Positions 18,057 through 25,586 of a DNA stretch of 58,510 nucleotides are shown in pieces. The notes below the pieces were generated by a model. The model worked only from the letters and a program-made list of their open reading frames with translations, had not been told where the DNA came from and did not search any database. Made by a program: the position numbers and the translations under genes. Source of the stretch: CAMDBL01 sp964498125 (GTDB lineage: Bacteria > Pseudomonadota > Alphaproteobacteria > Rhizobiales > Hyphomicrobiaceae). The stretch is from the NCBI GenBank assembly GCA_964498125.1, contig CAZCGE010000037.1, positions 1-58,510 of the forward strand, written 5' to 3'. Position 1 is the stretch's first letter; each line of letters starts with the position of its first letter.

Positions 18057-19079
18057 CTACGTCCCCCAGTGCACCATCGGCAGGCCGGCGACAGGGGAGC
18101 GGAAGGTGGGCAAACGCTTGCCGAGCAGGCTGCCGATGTACACGTTCCTCAGGTCCGGACCGCCGAAGGTGACGCTCGCATACCAGCCGGCGAGCTTGCC
18201 TTGGGCTGCCTGCATGTGCTCGAAGGTCGCCTGCCCCTTGCGGAAGGCGTCCATCAGGCGCTCGCTCGGGCCAGGGTCGTGATCATCGAGGATGATCTTC
18301 AGCTCGCCCTGCGGCGTGATGGCGAAGACGCGATCCTTCATGACGTGCGTGCCCCACAGGTTGCCGTGGCTGTCGAAGGCGATGCCGTCGATGAAGGCGC
18401 CGTGATCCTTGGGGCCGTGCACCTGGCGGTCGGAGAGCGAGCCGTCGGCGGCGACGCGGAATTTGGTCACGCGGCAGCCGCAGGTCTCGACCACGTACAG
18501 CCATTCCTCCTTGGCATCGAGGCGGCACTCGTTGGTGAAGCAGATGTCGTCGGCGACGATCCTGAGATTGCCGCGATCATAGAGCGCGACGAAGCCGTCG
18601 GCGATGTCGGGACGGATCGCCGTCGGCCAGTCCTTGATGCGGGTCGAGACGGTGATCCACAGCCGGTCCTTGCTGTCGCGCAACACGAAGTTGACCTTGC
18701 CGATCTCCTTGCCGCCGAGCTTGTCGACGATGATGGTGGTGTGACCATCGCGGCGGGTCAGCTCCAGCCGGTCCGTGCCGAAGTTGGCGATGACGATGTC
18801 GCCGTTGCGCGCGAAGGCGAGGCCGTTGGGCAGCGACCCCTGGGTCAAGCGCACGGCCTCCGGCACCTTGCTCGAGTCGAAGGCGCCCGGCCCGCTCTGC
18901 GTGACGATCCGCTGGCTGCCGTCGGGGCGAATGTGCACGAGGCCGCGCAGATCAGCCGACCACAGCGAGCCGTCGGGCTCCGCCAGTACGCACTCCGGGC
19001 GCTGCAGATCATTGCCCCAGAACGTCACCTGCGAAGGCTGGACGGCAAAGCCGTCGAGCGGGTTCTTGCTGGCTGCCAT
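18057..19079 (-). CDS. SMP-30/gluconolactonase-family protein
   Basis: A 340-residue six-bladed beta-propeller protein. Repeated blade motifs are visible: RPECVLAEPDGSLWSADLRG, PNGLAFARNGDIVIANFG, TNECRLDAKEEWLYVVETCGCRVTKF and IDGIAFDSHGNLWGTHV. The Glu near the start and the Asn and Asp of later blades match the divalent-metal ligands of SMP-30 and gluconolactonases. Many members hydrolyse sugar lactones; the substrate is not evident. No signal peptide. A sugar-acid dehydratase gene lies far away at 56620, so no operon link exists. Confidence 0.82.
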   Translation of the reverse strand: MAASKNPLDGFAVQPSQVTFWGNDLQRPECVLAEPDGSLWSADLRGLVHIRPDGSQRIVTQSGPGAFDSSKVPEAVRLTQGSLPNGLAFARNGDIVIANFGTDRLELTRRDGHTTIIVDKLGGKEIGKVNFVLRDSKDRLWITVSTRIKDWPTAIRPDIADGFVALYDRGNLRIVADDICFTNECRLDAKEEWLYVVETCGCRVTKFRVAADGSLSDRQVHGPKDHGAFIDGIAFDSHGNLWGTHVMKDRVFAITPQGELKIILDDHDPGPSERLMDAFRKGQATFEHMQAAQGKLAGWYASVTFGGPDLRNVYIGSLLGKRLPTFRSPVAGLPMVHWGT

Positions 19080-19209
19080 GGCGTGTCTCCCGAAAGAGTC
19101 GAGGTTCGCGGGCCATCATGGCTGCGGAGACGCAAGCGTCAAGCGCCGTGCCGTTGGCCCGCGGAGGGAGAAATAGGGACAGCGTACTTTGATCAATTTG
19201 AAACCAATA

Positions 19210-19267
19210 TTAACCATATGTTTTCCGGTTGTTATGAGGTTTTATTGTGGCTGAAATGTAACCACAA
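19210..19267 (+). promoter_or_regulatory. AT-rich upstream region with CtrA-like half site and inverted repeat
   Basis: The octamer TTAACCAT (19210-19217) resembles the CtrA binding half-site of alphaproteobacteria. An inverted repeat TTGTGG (19245-19250) / CCACAA (19262-19267) lies closer to the gene. The stretch is clearly AT-richer than its surroundings, as expected for the promoter of the outer-membrane protein gene. Both site assignments are tentative. Confidence 0.3.
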
Positions 19268-19361
19268 CCCCCTACGTGCGCGCTAGTCTGATGCCAATCT
19301 CTCCCACCGCGAGGCGATCGGAGGGATGAGTCGGTCTGGTGGCGTTGTGTGGGAGTCGCAG

Positions 19362-20156
19362 ATGGCAAGATCATTGTTCTTCAGTTCACTGCTTGTTGCG
19401 GGGTTGGCTGTCGGTGGACAGGCGCAGGCGCAGTCAACGGCCAAGTGGACAGGATTTTATGCCGGCGTCCACGGCGGCTATCACTGGAGCGAATCCCGGC
19501 AATCGGCGACGCCGGGCGGCGACTGGGTCGGCGACCCGGACTGGCCGGCCATTTCCGCGCAAGTCACGCGCAATCTCAATCTCGACGGCTTCAATGGCGG
19601 CGTGCAGGCCGGCTACAATCTGCAATCCGGCAATATCGTCTATGGCTTGGAGGTCGATGCGACGTGGCTCGACGCCAGCAGTTCCTATCAGACGCCGACA
19701 TTTCCCGGTCTAGCGGCTGGCACCTGGAATGCGGCGGGCTCCGCCAGCATTGACTGGCTGACCACCATTCGCGGGCGTCTCGGCGTCACGAGCGGCAACG
19801 CCTTGTTCTACGGCACGCTTGGCCTTGCCATCGCCGACACGAAATTCAGCCAGCGTATCTCTTACGTTAATGTAGTGGTGGTTCCAGAACTCCCACTGAC
19901 GAATGCCGCCGGCGGGCAGAATTCCGGATCGAGTTCCAACCTGCAGTATGGCTTGGCGGCGGGTGGCGGCCTCGAATTCAAGCTTGATCGTAGCTGGAGC
20001 GTGAAGGCTGAGTATCTCTACGTCAACCTCGGCAAGGAGAGCGCGACGTCGACCTTTACCTCCCCGATCAACGCTGGCGTCTACACCGTCAACCACCACA
20101 ACAATTTCAACTCGCTCAATCTCGTGCGCCTCGGCCTGAATTACAATTTCAATTAG
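19362..20156 (+). CDS. Outer-membrane beta-barrel protein, Omp25/31-like
   Basis: A 264-residue protein with a signal peptide cut after AQAQ, then KWTGFYAGVHGGYHW, the start typical of the Omp25/Omp31 family of Hyphomicrobiales. Alternating hydrophobic strands continue through GFNGGVQAGYNLQ, YGLAAGGGLEFKL and KAEYLYVNLG, and the chain ends in VRLGLNYNFN. The terminal residue is Asn, whereas the usual barrel assembly signal ends in Phe. The ATG at 19362 with GGGAG upstream is preferred to the frame start at 19326. Such proteins are structural outer-membrane proteins. It appears monocistronic. Confidence 0.88.
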   Translation: MARSLFFSSLLVAGLAVGGQAQAQSTAKWTGFYAGVHGGYHWSESRQSATPGGDWVGDPDWPAISAQVTRNLNLDGFNGGVQAGYNLQSGNIVYGLEVDATWLDASSSYQTPTFPGLAAGTWNAAGSASIDWLTTIRGRLGVTSGNALFYGTLGLAIADTKFSQRISYVNVVVVPELPLTNAAGGQNSGSSSNLQYGLAAGGGLEFKLDRSWSVKAEYLYVNLGKESATSTFTSPINAGVYTVNHHNNFNSLNLVRLGLNYNFN

Positions 20157-20194
20157 GACCCCCGAGAGCTTGCTGACCGGACGCGGAACGACGA

Positions 20195-21565
20195 TCAGCT
20201 GCGCCGATAACCCGCGGCGGGATGATCGTTGCCGAGCCTGGCGCGGCCGGGACCGTAGAGCTTCTCGCGCAGGGTCCCCGGTGCGTAGTCACGCTTGAAG
20301 GCGCCGCGCTCCTGCAGGATCGGCACCACCAGGTCGGCGATGTCCGAAAACGTCTCGTGGGTGACGGCGTAGGCCAGATTGAAGCCGTCGACGTCCGTCT
20401 TCGCGACCCAGTCCTGCAGCGCGTCGGCGACCTCGACGGCCGAGCCGACGACGACGGGACCACGGCCACCGATGCAGGCATGCCGCGCGATCGCGCGCGG
20501 GGTCCAGACCTGACCGGGATCCGCATTGGTCGTGAACGACTGCAGGGCCGAGATCTGGGCGTCGGTCTTCTCGAATTGCAGGGGCGCATCGGGATCGAGC
20601 TTGGAAAAGTCGATGCCGGTCCAGCCGGACATCAGCGCCAGTGCGCCCTCCTCGTCGACGTAACCGCGATACTCGGCGAGCTTGTCGTGCGCCTCCTTCG
20701 ACGTCGGAGCGGTAATGACCGTCATCATGGTGAAGATCAGCAGCTCGGCCGGGTTGCGGCCGGCTTCGATGGTGCTTTGCCGCAGGGCAGCGACGATACT
20801 GGCAATGGCGGCTTGCGAGGGGCCGTTGATGAAGACGCACTCCGCGTGGCTGGCCGCGAAACGGCGCCCGCGCCCCGACGCGCCGGCCTGATAGAGCACC
20901 GGCGTGCGCTGCGGCGAAGGCTCGCACAGGTGCACTGCGCTCGACTGGAAATAAGGCCCCTGATGCATGATGCGGTGGATGCGCGAGGCATCGGCGAAGC
21001 GCCGGCTGCCGCGGTCACGCAGCACCGCGCTGTCCTCCCAGCTGCCCTCCCACAGCTTGTAGACCACCTGCATGTAGTCCTCGGCGATCTCGTAGCGGGT
21101 GTCATGCTCGGTCTGCTGCGCCTGTCCCATGCCTTGCGCGGCGCTGTTCAGGTATCCCGTGACGATATTCCAACCGATGCGGCCCTTGGTCAGGTGGTCG
21201 AGCGTGCTCATGCGCCGCGCGAACGGGTAGGGGTGCTCATAGGTGAGGCCGCAGGTGACGCCGAAGCCCAGGTGCTGCGTCACCCAGGCCATGGCCGGGA
21301 TCACCATCAGCGGATCATTCACCGGCACCTGCACCGCGTGCTCGAGCGCGGTTTCAGGCCCGCCGCGATAGACGTCGTAGATGCCGAGCACGTCGGCGAT
21401 GAACAGCGCGTCGAACTTGCCCCGCTCCAGGATGCGCGCGAGATCGACCCAGTAGTCGAGCGTGTTGTAGCTCGCCGCCCTGTCGCGCGGATGCGTCCAT
21501 AGCCCCGGCGACTGGTGAACGGTGCAGTTCATGTCGAAGGCGTTCAGGCGGATGTGCTTGGGCAT
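20195..21565 (-). CDS. LLM-class flavin-dependent monooxygenase (NtaA/SnaA/DszA family)
   Basis: A 456-residue luciferase-like TIM-barrel enzyme. NtaA/DszA signatures include LARILERGKFDALFIADVLG, FGVTCGLTYEHPYPFARRMSTLDHLTKGRIGWNIVTG and TPVLYQAGASGRGRRFAA. Members use reduced FMN supplied by a separate reductase to oxidise nitrilotriacetate, EDTA, dibenzothiophene sulfone or similar compounds. No flavin reductase lies nearby, so it must be supplied elsewhere. The start at 21565 (MPKHIRLNAFDMN) is chosen on family alignment; the frame is open to 21889, overlapping the end of grpE. Confidence 0.88.
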   Translation of the reverse strand: MPKHIRLNAFDMNCTVHQSPGLWTHPRDRAASYNTLDYWVDLARILERGKFDALFIADVLGIYDVYRGGPETALEHAVQVPVNDPLMVIPAMAWVTQHLGFGVTCGLTYEHPYPFARRMSTLDHLTKGRIGWNIVTGYLNSAAQGMGQAQQTEHDTRYEIAEDYMQVVYKLWEGSWEDSAVLRDRGSRRFADASRIHRIMHQGPYFQSSAVHLCEPSPQRTPVLYQAGASGRGRRFAASHAECVFINGPSQAAIASIVAALRQSTIEAGRNPAELLIFTMMTVITAPTSKEAHDKLAEYRGYVDEEGALALMSGWTGIDFSKLDPDAPLQFEKTDAQISALQSFTTNADPGQVWTPRAIARHACIGGRGPVVVGSAVEVADALQDWVAKTDVDGFNLAYAVTHETFSDIADLVVPILQERGAFKRDYAPGTLREKLYGPGRARLGNDHPAAGYRRS

Positions 21566-21674
21566 CGGGCGACCCCCGCATGGCATGTGCGCTCCGGGCC
21601 GCGACCCGGCCCACGCCTGTTGCATTACGGGAAAACACCGGTCGCAGGAAGCGCCGGGAATCGCCTTCGGCTCG

Positions 21675-22412
21675 TCAGCCCGGCGTCTCGCCTGGCCCGC
21701 TGCCGGCGGGGTCGGCATCGGCGGCCTCGCCCGGGCCGGGATCGTTGTCAGCCTGGGGTGCGCCATTGTCCGCGATCTTGCCCGGCTTCTGGCCGCCGGT
21801 CGCCACCACCACCATGGCCGGCCGCAACACCCGATCCTCGATGATATAGCCGGGTTGGAATACCTGCAGCACCGTGCCGGCGGCAACATCGGCGTTCTGT
21901 TGCTCCATCACGGCCTGATGCTGATGCGGATTGAAAATCTCGCCGCTCGGGTCGATGCGCTTGACGCCGTGACGCTCGAGCGTGTTGATGAACTCGCGCT
22001 CCGTCATCGAGACACCCTCATGTAGGGCTTGCAATGTCGGGTTCTCGGCGGTGGAGGCTTCCGGCACAGCCTTCAACGCCCGCTCGAAATTGTCGGCGAC
22101 GTTGACCACGTCACCGGCGAATTTGGCAATGGCGTACTTGGCGATGTCGGCCTTTTCGCGCTCCATGCGCTTGCGCATGTTGTCCATCTCGGCGCGAAGC
22201 CTCAGGCCCTGTTCCTTTTCCGCCGCGAAATCGGCGCGCAGCTTGTCGTTCTCGCCCTGCAGGGCGTCGATGATCTGCCGAAACTGTTCCGGGCCGAACG
22301 CCATTGCGTCGGGTTCAGTTGGATCGGGTGCAGCGTCTTCAGCCGTGCCAGGCTGTGTGGCTGGGCTGGGCTCTTCCCCGGTCATGCCGGACTCATTGCT
22401 GTCGTGCTGCAT
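21675..22412 (-). CDS. grpE: Nucleotide exchange factor GrpE
   Basis: A 245-residue GrpE: the long helical segment (about 45-105, LRLRAEMDNMRKRMEREK), then FERALKAVP and the C-terminal beta domain with GVKRIDPSGEIFNPHQHQAVM and VFQPGYIIEDRVLRPAMVVVA. It releases ADP from DnaK in the cytosol. The acidic, Pro-Gly-rich tail (about 40 residues) after the core is longer than in E. coli. It follows hrcA on the same strand, the usual alphaproteobacterial order. Confidence 0.96.
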   Translation of the reverse strand: MQHDSNESGMTGEEPSPATQPGTAEDAAPDPTEPDAMAFGPEQFRQIIDALQGENDKLRADFAAEKEQGLRLRAEMDNMRKRMEREKADIAKYAIAKFAGDVVNVADNFERALKAVPEASTAENPTLQALHEGVSMTEREFINTLERHGVKRIDPSGEIFNPHQHQAVMEQQNADVAAGTVLQVFQPGYIIEDRVLRPAMVVVATGGQKPGKIADNGAPQADNDPGPGEAADADPAGSGPGETPG

Positions 22413-22488
22413 CTCGGCTCCGATCGTTTGGCGTGCAGGCTGTGGCCACCGGTGTCATGTGCACGGTGCGCCCCTGGCATGGTCGCGC

Positions 22489-22533
22489 CAGTCCTGGTTG
22501 TGTCAGTCCTGGTTGTGTCAGTCCTGGTCGCAT
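22489..22533 (-). repeat. Three tandem 15-bp repeats between hrcA and grpE
   Basis: CAGTCCTGGTTGTGT occurs twice exactly and a third time as CAGTCCTGGTCGCAT, in perfect tandem, within the 176-base gap between hrcA and grpE. It could be a slippage-prone spacer or a multiple binding site. No CIRCE-type inverted repeat was found near either gene. Confidence 0.75.
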
Positions 22534-22588
22534 CAGGCAGGGCCCGCCCGGCAGGGTGGCGACGATATCATGCGGCAGCGCGGAAAAA

Positions 22589-23647
22589 TCAAGTCAGGAG
22601 CCGCCCGATCAGCCGCGCCGTATAGTCCACCATCGGGATAATGCGGGCATAGTTGAGGCGCGTCGGCCCGATGACGCCGAGAACGCCGACGATATTGCGG
22701 GTCTGGTCCTGGAACGGGGCAACGATCAGCGAGGAGCCCGACAGCGAGAACAGCTTGTTCTCCGAGCCGATGAAGATCCTGACACCTTCGGCAGCCTCGG
22801 ATAGTCCCAGCAGCTGGATCAGATCGCGCTTGGACTCCAGATCGTCGAACAGCTGGCGGATGCGCTCGAGATCGACGGCCGCCGTCACGTCCTTCAGCAG
22901 ATACGACTGGCCGCGCACGATCAGGCTCTTCTGGTCGCCGAGCGCGCCGGACCAGTCCGCCATACCCGCCTTGATCACCTTCTGCGTCAGATCATCGAGC
23001 TCGGCCTTGGCGCGCGTCAGCTCGGTTTCAATGGTGGAGCGCGCTTCGGCCATAGTCAGGTTGCGAATGTGGGCATTGAGGTAGTTGGTGGCCTCGATCA
23101 ACGCCGAAGGCGGCAGGCCAGGCGGCAACTGGATGACGCGGTTCTCCACGCTCTGGTCCTCGCCGACCAGCACCACCAGCGCCTTGGTCGGCTCCAGCGG
23201 CACGAACTCGATGTGCTTCAGGCGCGTCACCTGCTTGTCGGCCAGCACCACACCGGCGCAGTGCGACAGGCCGGAGATCATCTCGCCGGCCTCGCCGAGC
23301 ATCTGGTCGAGCGATTTGTCGCGCTTGGCGCCGATCTGCGCCTCGATCTGGCGGCGCTCCTCCTCGGCGAGGTTGCCGATCTCCAGCAGGCCGTCGACGA
23401 ACAGGCGCAAGCCTGTCTGGGTCGGCAGGCGGCCGGCCGACGTGTGTGGCGCGTACACCAGGCCCAGTTGCTCGAGGTCGGACATGACATTGCGCACGGA
23501 CGCCGGCGACAGCGTCATCGGCAGCCCACGCGACAAGGCGCGCGAGCCGACCGGTTCGCCGGTGGCCAGATAGCTCTCGACCAGCGACCGGAAAATGGAG
23601 CGGCTGCGCTCGTTGAGCTTGCTGAGTTCGACGTATCCGGTGGTCAT
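22589..23647 (-). CDS. hrcA: Heat-inducible transcription repressor HrcA
   Basis: A 352-residue HrcA. The winged helix occupies the first 90 residues (VESYLATGEPVGSRALSR, LSPASVRNVMSDLEQLGLVYAPHTSAGRLPT), followed by the GAF-like dimerisation region and the ending IGPTRLNYARIIPMVDYTARLIGR. It represses groESL and often dnaK via CIRCE operators. The start at 23647 gives the normal N terminus (MTTGYVELSKLNERSR); the frame extends upstream to 23764 without family support. Confidence 0.95.
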   Translation of the reverse strand: MTTGYVELSKLNERSRSIFRSLVESYLATGEPVGSRALSRGLPMTLSPASVRNVMSDLEQLGLVYAPHTSAGRLPTQTGLRLFVDGLLEIGNLAEEERRQIEAQIGAKRDKSLDQMLGEAGEMISGLSHCAGVVLADKQVTRLKHIEFVPLEPTKALVVLVGEDQSVENRVIQLPPGLPPSALIEATNYLNAHIRNLTMAEARSTIETELTRAKAELDDLTQKVIKAGMADWSGALGDQKSLIVRGQSYLLKDVTAAVDLERIRQLFDDLESKRDLIQLLGLSEAAEGVRIFIGSENKLFSLSGSSLIVAPFQDQTRNIVGVLGVIGPTRLNYARIIPMVDYTARLIGRLLT

Positions 23648-23842
23648 GCTGCTGTGTGGACTGGCCCGGCGCGCGGCGCAATGCGCAATAGCGTTGCGTT
23701 GAGCTCGACTATAGGTGTCCGCAACCGCCGGCACAACGCCAGAACCGGCCAGGACCGGCAACATTGCGATGCCGCTGCCATCCTGTCCGGCCGCGTGCCG
23801 TGGGGCTTGCGCGGGGGCAAGGCGTGGCTCGCCGCGCGATCA

Positions 23843-24652
23843 TCACCGCCCTTTGAACTTCGGCGCGCGTCCCTCGGCCTGGGCGGCGTGGCTTTCATCC
23901 ACATCCGCGCTCCATTCCAGCGCGTAACGCAGCGCATCGGCGACCTCGGCGGCGGCCAGGGCGCTCGCGTCGAGGCGGGTTCGGATGATGCGCTTGGCGC
24001 CGCGGGTGGCGAGCGGGCCAGCGGCGGCGATCTTGTGCGCCATGTCCGCGGCGACGACGCGCAGCTCGGCGGCCGGCACCACCTCCTCGACGAGCCGCAA
24101 GCGGTGCATCTCGCGCGCGTCGATGCTGGCGCCGGTGGCGATCAATTGCAGCGCCTTGCCGCGGCCGACGATGGCGGCCAGCCGCATCGGCCCGCCGGCG
24201 CCGGGAAAGCCTCCCCAGGCCGCCTCGGGCAAGCTCATGGTCGCGGTATCAGCGGCAATGCGGATGTCGCAGGCGAGCGCCAGCTCGACGCCGCCGGCGC
24301 GCATCGGCCCGTTGATGGCGGCGATGACGATTTGTGGCGCCGTTTCGAGCGCGGTGAAGGCGCGATTGGCGAGGCGGACGAGCGCGATGACTTCGTGCTT
24401 GGACATCGACGCGCGCAACTTGGGGTTCAGCAGGCCGGTGGAGAAATACTCGCTGCCCGCGCCGGTGACGACCACGGCATTGATGTCGTCGCGCTGCGCG
24501 AGGCTGGTGGCGACCAGCTCCAGCTTGGCCAATGCATCCGGCGTCATGCGATTGGCCTCGGAGGGCAGGTTGACCGTGATGGTGAGGACGCCGCCGGAGG
24601 CCTCGGTGGTGAGGTCGGAGGTGGTGGCGGACCAGGTGAGGGGGGTGGTCAT
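23843..24652 (-). CDS. Enoyl-CoA hydratase/isomerase family protein
   Basis: A 269-residue crotonase-fold protein with oxyanion-hole segments GSEYFSTGLLNPKLRA and INGPMRAGGVELALACDIRIA. The C-terminal half has the normal helices. The Glu pair needed by true hydratases is not obvious: PEAAWGGFPGAGG carries one Glu. It may therefore be an isomerase or a hydratase with another acyl-CoA. The start at 24652 overlaps the stop of the upstream DUF433 gene by four bases (ATGA), an unexpected coupling. Confidence 0.88.
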   Translation of the reverse strand: MTTPLTWSATTSDLTTEASGGVLTITVNLPSEANRMTPDALAKLELVATSLAQRDDINAVVVTGAGSEYFSTGLLNPKLRASMSKHEVIALVRLANRAFTALETAPQIVIAAINGPMRAGGVELALACDIRIAADTATMSLPEAAWGGFPGAGGPMRLAAIVGRGKALQLIATGASIDAREMHRLRLVEEVVPAAELRVVAADMAHKIAAAGPLATRGAKRIIRTRLDASALAAAEVADALRYALEWSADVDESHAAQAEGRAPKFKGR

Positions 24653-24852
24653 GGTTGTACTCCACACGCATAGGCGAGGTAGGCAGTGATGTTCTGGCGC
24701 TCGATGTCGGGATAGTTCCGCAGAATATCGCCCTCGGTCCATCCATCTTCCACCAGCGCAACAATGAACTCGACCGACAGCCGTGTGCCGCGAATGACTG
24801 GTTTGCCTGTCAGGACGTGCGGGTTGAGTTCGATGCGTGGATGTTCGGCCAT
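24649..24852 (-). CDS. DUF433-family small protein (antitoxin-like)
   Basis: A 67-residue DUF433 protein: HPRIELNPHVLTGKPVIRGTRLSVEFIVALVEDGWTEGDILRNYPDI is the family core, a small winged-helix-like fold. DUF433 proteins usually accompany DUF5615 PIN-like toxins as antitoxins. No DUF5615 gene follows here; the next gene, overlapping by four bases, is the enoyl-CoA hydratase. The most likely reading is an orphan antitoxin left after loss of its toxin. The start at 24852 is chosen over 24891, where the extension has no family support. Confidence 0.85.
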   Translation of the reverse strand: MAEHPRIELNPHVLTGKPVIRGTRLSVEFIVALVEDGWTEGDILRNYPDIERQNITAYLAYACGVQP

Positions 24853-24896
24853 CTTTTCTGCCTTCGTCCTATTCTCGACATCGCCCGGCAACAGGT

Positions 24897-24993
24897 GTCA
24901 TCCCGGCATTCATTGCCGGGACCCATCTCGCCACAAACTCAGGCGGCGGAGATTGTGGCGAGATGGGTCCCGGGGACAAGCCCCGTGATGACA
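24897..24993. repeat. Palindromic repeat, GTCATCCCGG family, copy 1
   Basis: A 97-base palindromic unit. The 19-base arms GGGACCCATCTCGCCACAA (24918-24936) and their exact complement (24953-24971) form the core, inside GTCATCCCGG- and GATGAC-type ends. A related unit lies at 25458-25559. It occupies the gap between higA and the DUF433 gene. Confidence 0.85.
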
Positions 24994-25079
24994 GTGGTGG
25001 GTGTGGATCGAGCACCGCACTGCGCCTAAATGCGCCGCCTCCCAGTTGACGGCGCCTTGGCATCGACCTTCAGCCGTAC

Positions 25080-25373
25080 CTAAGCCGCCCGCGGCTTGAT
25101 CCGCACGAGATCATCGCCGAGACGCCGCTTCTCCTCCATCAGGTCAAAGGCATTTTGCAGCCGCAGAAAGAAACCGTCGGACAGGCCGAAATAACGGGCC
25201 AGCCGCAGGTCGGTATCGGCCGTCACGGCGCGCTTGCCGAGCACGATCTCATTGATCCGCCGCGGTGACACGCCGAGGGCGCGGGCGAGTGCGTTCTGGG
25301 ACAGCTCCAGGGGCCTCAGGAATTCTTCGTCCAGAACCTCACCCGGATGAATATTCGTCAGGAGCTCATCCAT
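25080..25373 (-). CDS. higA: HigA-family antitoxin
   Basis: A 97-residue HigA: LTNIHPGEVLDEEFLRPLELSQNALARALGVSPRRINEIVLGKRAVTADTDLRLARYFG contains the family N terminus and an Xre-type helix-turn-helix. GAGGA precedes the ATG at 25373. HigA neutralises the HigB ribonuclease and represses the operon. Here the higB gene directly upstream survives only as a C-terminal fragment (25384-25460), so this is an antitoxin without a working partner, possibly kept as a regulator or against a HigB elsewhere. Confidence 0.9.
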   Translation of the reverse strand: MDELLTNIHPGEVLDEEFLRPLELSQNALARALGVSPRRINEIVLGKRAVTADTDLRLARYFGLSDGFFLRLQNAFDLMEEKRRLGDDLVRIKPRAA

Positions 25374-25383
25374 GTTTTTGTCC

Positions 25384-25460
25384 TCAATGGTAGTCGACGA
25401 TCTCGACATCCTCTGCTCCTCCTTGGCGCCAGCGGAAACAGATGCGCCATCGCAACGACT
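25384..25460 (-). pseudogene. higB: HigB toxin, C-terminal fragment
   Basis: In the frame ahead of higA, the minus strand reads SLRWRICFRWRQGGAEDVEIVDYH and then a stop at 25384-25386. WRICFRW and DVEIVDYH are the characteristic end of HigB. The frame is good up to about 25460, which is exactly where the palindromic repeat 25458-25559 begins, and polA lies beyond. About two thirds of HigB is missing, so the toxin is dead. The fragment is too short for ordinary gene calling. Confidence 0.82.
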
Positions 25461-25559
25461 GTCATCCCGGTGCTCGTCACCGGGACCCAACTCGCCTCGA
25501 CCTCAGACAACTGAGGTTTTGGCACGATGGGTCCCGGCAATGAATGCCGGGATGACAGT
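25458..25559. repeat. Palindromic repeat, GTCATCCCGG family, copy 2
   Basis: A 102-base unit with perfect 13-base ends ACTGTCATCCCGG / CCGGGATGACAGT, related to 24897-24993 in ends and in the GGGACCCA..TGGGTCCC core. Its left border coincides with the break point of higB, so its arrival or recombination probably removed the toxin N terminus. Confidence 0.85.
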
Positions 25560-25586
25560 TGTGAATATGGAATCACCGCCCCACCC

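Noticed and set aside
22413..22588. CIRCE operator for HrcA
   Set aside because: No TTAGCACTC-type inverted repeat is visible near hrcA or grpE.
23069..24673. 534-codon plus-strand frame opposite hrcA and the enoyl-CoA hydratase
   Set aside because: It crosses two well-supported genes and an intergenic gap; composition is that of a shadow frame.
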